64,000 bases of DNA from Chloroflexota bacterium (GTDB taxonomy: Bacteria > Chloroflexota > JAJPGV01): the NCBI GenBank assembly GCA_021325635.1, contig JAJPGV010000036.1, positions 1-64,000 of the forward strand, written 5' to 3'. Shown here piece by piece: positions 60,869 through 64,000 of the stretch. The notes under the pieces were generated by a model. The model was not told the origin of the DNA. It saw only the letters and a list, made by a program, of their open reading frames with translations, and made no database searches. The position numbers were made by a program, and so were the translations under genes. Position 1 is the stretch's first letter; each line of letters begins with the position of its first letter.

Positions 60869-60976
60869 GGGTTGAGGGGTTAGGGGTTAGGGTTCAGGGT
60901 TGAGGGTTCAGGGTTGAGGGTCGAGGGTTCAGGGTCGAGGGGTCTAGCCCCTGAACCCTAACCCCTCAACCCTAGC
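60865..60976. repeat. heptamer array GGGTTGA/GGGTTCA with inverted second arm
   Basis: About ten plus-oriented units from 60865 to 60943 are followed by an inverted arm CCCCTGAACCC...CTCAACCCTAG at 60944-60976. The whole can fold as a long imperfect hairpin between convergent genes. It encodes the last codons and the stop of the BNR gene. Confidence 0.94.
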
Positions 60977-62646
60977 TCGTATATACGCGTGGGAGTGAGG
61001 CAGAAGAGCCGCGCTTCGCGGTCGTACACGAGCTTGAGGCAGCGCACGTCCTGCAGGCCCTCGGCTTCGTTGGTCCACAGCAGGCCGGCGTTGTGCGATA
61101 GCACAGGGCCGGTGGTCGTGCCAACGGCCACGGTCTTGTCCTCCGCAAACGCGGGTGAAAGCGCCAGCGAGAGGACAATCGCATTCGGGTCGTGGAGCAC
61201 ATCGCGCTGCCAGGTGTCGCCCGGCCAGGACGGTCGGAACAACGATCCGCCCGTGCCGACGAAAAAGCCGGCGGGCCGGCGAGCATCGGCCCGATAATCG
61301 GGCGGGAGCGCGATGCTCAGCCAGCGTGAGCCGGCGTCATAGTCGAACAGCCGGTCCACCTCCTCGGTCCGTGGTCCATAGCGGACCACGGACGTTCGCG
61401 TACCCTGCCGCAGCGTGCACAGCAGTACGCCATCGTCATCCGGATATGACGGCGTGAACGCGACGTCGATGGTGCGCTCGCGCTCCGACCGCGGCAGCTG
61501 CGTCCAGCGCTGCCCCAGCCGCAGGTGCAGGGCATCTTCGGTAAGCACCGCCAGGTCGCCATTGGCGGCGGCGCGGATGAGGTTGACGTCGTGCAGGTCG
61601 CCCAGCTGGCCGTCTTTCCCAAAAAGGCCCGCAGTGGTCGCCACCAGCAGCTCGCCTGCCGCCGTCAGACCCGCTGCGCGGACTTCGCCGGGCAGGCCGA
61701 GATCGAGTGTCTGCCACGAGTCGCCCGCCCAGCGCCTGAGCCCGTCGATGGAAGCCACGACCAGACCCTCCGGAAAGGCGAGGAGGTCGATGGCGTTGGT
61801 CGACTCCAGGCCGTCATTCAGCGGGTGCCAGCTGTTGCCGTGCAGCTCGAACAGACCTGTCCTGTAGCAGCCAGCAAGCAGGCGATCGTCGTCCAGGGCG
61901 ACCGCCATGACGGCCGAAGACAGTGATGGCAGCTCCTTCCAGGTCCCGCCGCCATCTTCGGATAAGAAGACGTGGCCGGAAGATGTGCCGGCCAGGGCTC
62001 GCCGGCCGGAGGTGGCAACGGCATTGATTCCCTCCTGGACGCCGGAGCAGCCAGCCCACGTTCGCCCACCATCGATGGAGCGCAGCAAGCCATCGTCCTC
62101 GGTCCCGGCCAGCAACGCGTCGCCGCAGCGTGCGATGGCCGTGCATACGCCTTCCAGCGCAAGCTTGCGCCAGCCGGTTGCCGGGTCGCGCTGCCAGAGT
62201 CCGGTATCCGTGCCGGCCAGATCGTCCCCACACACCGCCAGCACCATCTGGCCGTCCAATCCGAAGCTGTGCCAGCTGGCGCCGCCGTTGTTGGACAGGA
62301 ACGTGCCGTCGCGGTCGGTCCCGGCCAAAAGCGTTCCGGCCGCCATTCCGAGCGCAGTCACGCGCCCGATGGTGTCCAATTCGGCGCGAGTCCAGCTCGT
62401 CCCACCGTCGCGGCTGACGTCGACGCTGCCGCCGGCGCCAACGGCCACGGTATTCGTGGTGGAGTCCAGCGCGATGGCCTGCACTTCGGTGGCGGACAGA
62501 TCGAGCCGCTTCCACGGCTCCACGCCGTCCCTCCGGAACAACCCGGCGGCGCTGCCGGCCAGCGCCCGCCCGGACCAGGCTCCAAGGGCAGTGATGGAAT
62601 CGGCTTCACGCAGCGGCGGGAGAGGGCGCCACAAGGGGGAGGTCAT
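60958..62646 (-). CDS. BNR/Ycf48-like beta-propeller protein
   Basis: A 562-residue protein of about ten repeats of 40-50 residues with the sialidase/BNR Asp-box pattern (SRDGGTSWTRAEL, SNNGGASWHSFGL, SIDGGRTWAGC, SEDGGGTWKEL), predicting one or two propellers. There is no signal peptide or membrane helix from ATG 62646, so it is probably cytoplasmic. The catalytic residues of sialidases are absent. The last codons (ELGLRG and stop) lie in the heptamer array, so the natural C-terminus may have been replaced. Function unknown; assembly or binding roles are usual. Confidence 0.75.
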   Translation of the reverse strand: MTSPLWRPLPPLREADSITALGAWSGRALAGSAAGLFRRDGVEPWKRLDLSATEVQAIALDSTTNTVAVGAGGSVDVSRDGGTSWTRAELDTIGRVTALGMAAGTLLAGTDRDGTFLSNNGGASWHSFGLDGQMVLAVCGDDLAGTDTGLWQRDPATGWRKLALEGVCTAIARCGDALLAGTEDDGLLRSIDGGRTWAGCSGVQEGINAVATSGRRALAGTSSGHVFLSEDGGGTWKELPSLSSAVMAVALDDDRLLAGCYRTGLFELHGNSWHPLNDGLESTNAIDLLAFPEGLVVASIDGLRRWAGDSWQTLDLGLPGEVRAAGLTAAGELLVATTAGLFGKDGQLGDLHDVNLIRAAANGDLAVLTEDALHLRLGQRWTQLPRSERERTIDVAFTPSYPDDDGVLLCTLRQGTRTSVVRYGPRTEEVDRLFDYDAGSRWLSIALPPDYRADARRPAGFFVGTGGSLFRPSWPGDTWQRDVLHDPNAIVLSLALSPAFAEDKTVAVGTTTGPVLSHNAGLLWTNEAEGLQDVRCLKLVYDREARLFCLTPTRIYELGLRG

Positions 62647-62726
62647 CAGCGCATGGAATTGTACGCGTGGCCCCAAGCTGTCCGGCGTGTCACCATGAAG
62701 CTAGCATTCCGTTCTAAGCCGTGTCC

Positions 62727-64000
62727 ATGACTTCGCTTGCCTCATCCGTTCGCCGCGCACTGCTCGTAGTCACGGCCTCCCTGTCACTGCTCGCGCTCGC
62801 CCCACCAATCAGAGCCGCTGGCGCAGCCGACTACGCCGTTTCGGGAGGCTGGTATTACACGCAGACGGGCGGTGGGACCGGACGCGGCTTCAACGTCCTG
62901 GACGGCGGCTTCGACAACCGCGGCCAGGTCACGCGCTTCTATTCCGAATTCACCCGCCTCGGCGGCGTGCAGGTGTTGGGCTTTCCCGCGTCTAACGTCT
63001 TCCGCCTGCCGGACGGCTTCATCTACCAAGCCACGCAAGCAGCCCTGCTGCAATGGCACCCTGAGGATGCGCCACAGGGCGATGTCCAGCTCGCCAACAC
63101 CTTCGACCTGCTGAGCCAGACCGGGCACGACAAGGACCTGCTGCTGCAGGGCATTCCCCCACCCATCGCCAATGACGGGTCGGGAGGGGACTTCAACAGA
63201 GCTAGCGCGATCCGCCTCTCCTGGCTCACGCAGCCGGACATCAAGGCCAAATACCTGGCCAATCCCAATCCGTCGGCCATCCCTCAGTGGAGCGTGGCCA
63301 ACTCAATCCAGCTGTACGGTCTGCCCACCTCGATGCCACAGCGCTTCGGGCCTTTCGTCGTCCAGCGCTTTCAGCGGGTGGCGCTGCAGCTGTGGCTCGA
63401 CGCCGTTCCCAATCAGCCGCCGCCCGGTTCCGTGGTTCCGATCCTGGGCGGGGATTTGGCCAAGCAGTTCGCCGTCGTGCCTGCGACCGCCCAGCAGCCA
63501 CAGGGGGCCGCGTCCATGCCGCTGGCGCTGCTCACCGTCCAGGCAGCGCCGGCGCTGCAGCCGGCCATCGACCTCTTGACGCAGTACGACAAGGCGCAGG
63601 GAACGCGCTACATGCGGAACCTGGCGGAGCACAACGTGGCCGTCATCGTGGCTCCGCTGCCGGATCCTCGGGCCCTGGGACTGTTCAGCTTGAGCGACAA
63701 CACCATCCGCATCTCCAACACCGCCGCCACCGAAGATGCGCACGCCATCGCGGACCTGGTTGCTCACGAAAGCTCACATGCGCTGGACTTCTGGTCCGGC
63801 GTGGACATCAACAGCTCCCAAGGCTGTTATCAGACCGAGCTCACCGCCTTCAAACACCAGGTCGACGTGTGGCACTGGTTCTATCCGAACCTCAAGTCGC
63901 CCACACAGACCAGGCTCGAAGACTGGCTGAACTACATCAGCCAGCTGGTGATACTGGACCAAAAGGACTTTGTGACGGCGCTGCGGGACAAGTACGTAGA
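62727..64000 (+). CDS. secreted HExxH-type metallopeptidase-like protein, 3' end missing
   Basis: The frame runs open from ATG 62727 to the window edge (424 codons seen). A signal peptide (LLVVTASLSLLALAPPIRAAGA) is followed by a beta-rich module (VTRFYSEFTRLGGVQVLGFPASNVF, then IYQATQAALLQWHPEDAP) that I associate with secreted Chloroflexota proteins. Near residue 345 comes IADLVAHESSHALDF, an HExxH zinc motif (HESSH). The domain between is unrecognised. It could be a gluzincin-type peptidase acting outside the cell. The third zinc ligand and the C-terminus lie beyond the window. GTG 62721 is an alternative start. Confidence 0.75.
   Translation, partial: MTSLASSVRRALLVVTASLSLLALAPPIRAAGAADYAVSGGWYYTQTGGGTGRGFNVLDGGFDNRGQVTRFYSEFTRLGGVQVLGFPASNVFRLPDGFIYQATQAALLQWHPEDAPQGDVQLANTFDLLSQTGHDKDLLLQGIPPPIANDGSGGDFNRASAIRLSWLTQPDIKAKYLANPNPSAIPQWSVANSIQLYGLPTSMPQRFGPFVVQRFQRVALQLWLDAVPNQPPPGSVVPILGGDLAKQFAVVPATAQQPQGAASMPLALLTVQAAPALQPAIDLLTQYDKAQGTRYMRNLAEHNVAVIVAPLPDPRALGLFSLSDNTIRISNTAATEDAHAIADLVAHESSHALDFWSGVDINSSQGCYQTELTAFKHQVDVWHWFYPNLKSPTQTRLEDWLNYISQLVILDQKDFVTALRDKYV

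Overview
The window reads as high-GC chromosomal DNA of an uncultured soil- or sediment-type bacterium, most likely a Chloroflexota member. The grounds are soft and are inference: Ala/Ser/Pro-rich lipoprotein linkers after the lipobox, the secreted repeat of the last gene (Trp-rich, LGFP/ALLQWHPED-like), four UbiD-family decarboxylases with NMT1/TauA-type binding proteins, and the DUF177-rpmF-fabD-fabG-accC-nusB-acpP order. No rRNA or other phylogenetic marker is present, so the phylum is not proven.

Layout. 0-10 kb: tRNA-Gly, a tiny zinc ribbon, a UPF1-like helicase coupled to a Crp/Fnr regulator, a J-domain/SWIM protein, a pair of MhpD-type hydratase/decarboxylases, a DNA-ligase-like protein that has lost its catalytic lysine, a lipoprotein with a perfect CRP-type site upstream, and a soluble PRC-MgtE_N-CBS protein. 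10-15.4 kb: a housekeeping block (DUF177, L32, FabD, FabG, AccC, NusB, ACP, ClpP). 15.5-28 kb: a KGG-repeat protein, ComB-like phosphatase, AspRS of the probable non-discriminating type, a 1164-residue NHL/IPT/hydrolase fusion, threonine dehydratase and a CaCA exchanger. 28-49 kb: a catabolic region with ABC components, ALDH, two enoyl-CoA hydratases, a di-iron PaaA-like protein, a divergent UbiD-like protein, a didomain CoA-transferase, and a tightly coupled cupin-EutA-aminotransferase-MFS run. 49-64 kb: more ABC parts, a probable toxin-antitoxin pair, an intact ATP-dependent DNA ligase, RidA, a TauE-like exporter, three classical UbiD proteins around an ABC permease, a BNR propeller protein, and a secreted HExxH protein cut by the window edge.

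The catabolic genes fit uptake of small organic (perhaps aromatic) acids, reversible prFMN-dependent (de)carboxylation, CoA transfer and beta-oxidation-like hydration, with MhpD enzymes at the end of a meta-cleavage route. No UbiX, no ring-cleavage dioxygenase of a recognised type and no partner ATPase for the two NitT/TauT-type permeases lie in the window, so the substrate cannot be named.

Two sequence-level themes stand out. First, several gene borders are filled by tandem arrays whose unit is always 7 bp although the sequences differ (GGCGCAA/GGCGCGA, GGGTTGA/GGGTCGA, CTCGGCA, CCGGGGG/GGGGGAC); two of them are followed by an inverted copy, and one now forms the in-frame linker of the didomain CoA-transferase. 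Second, several genes with recognisable N-termini (helicase, J-protein, fabD, nusB) appear to start at CTG.
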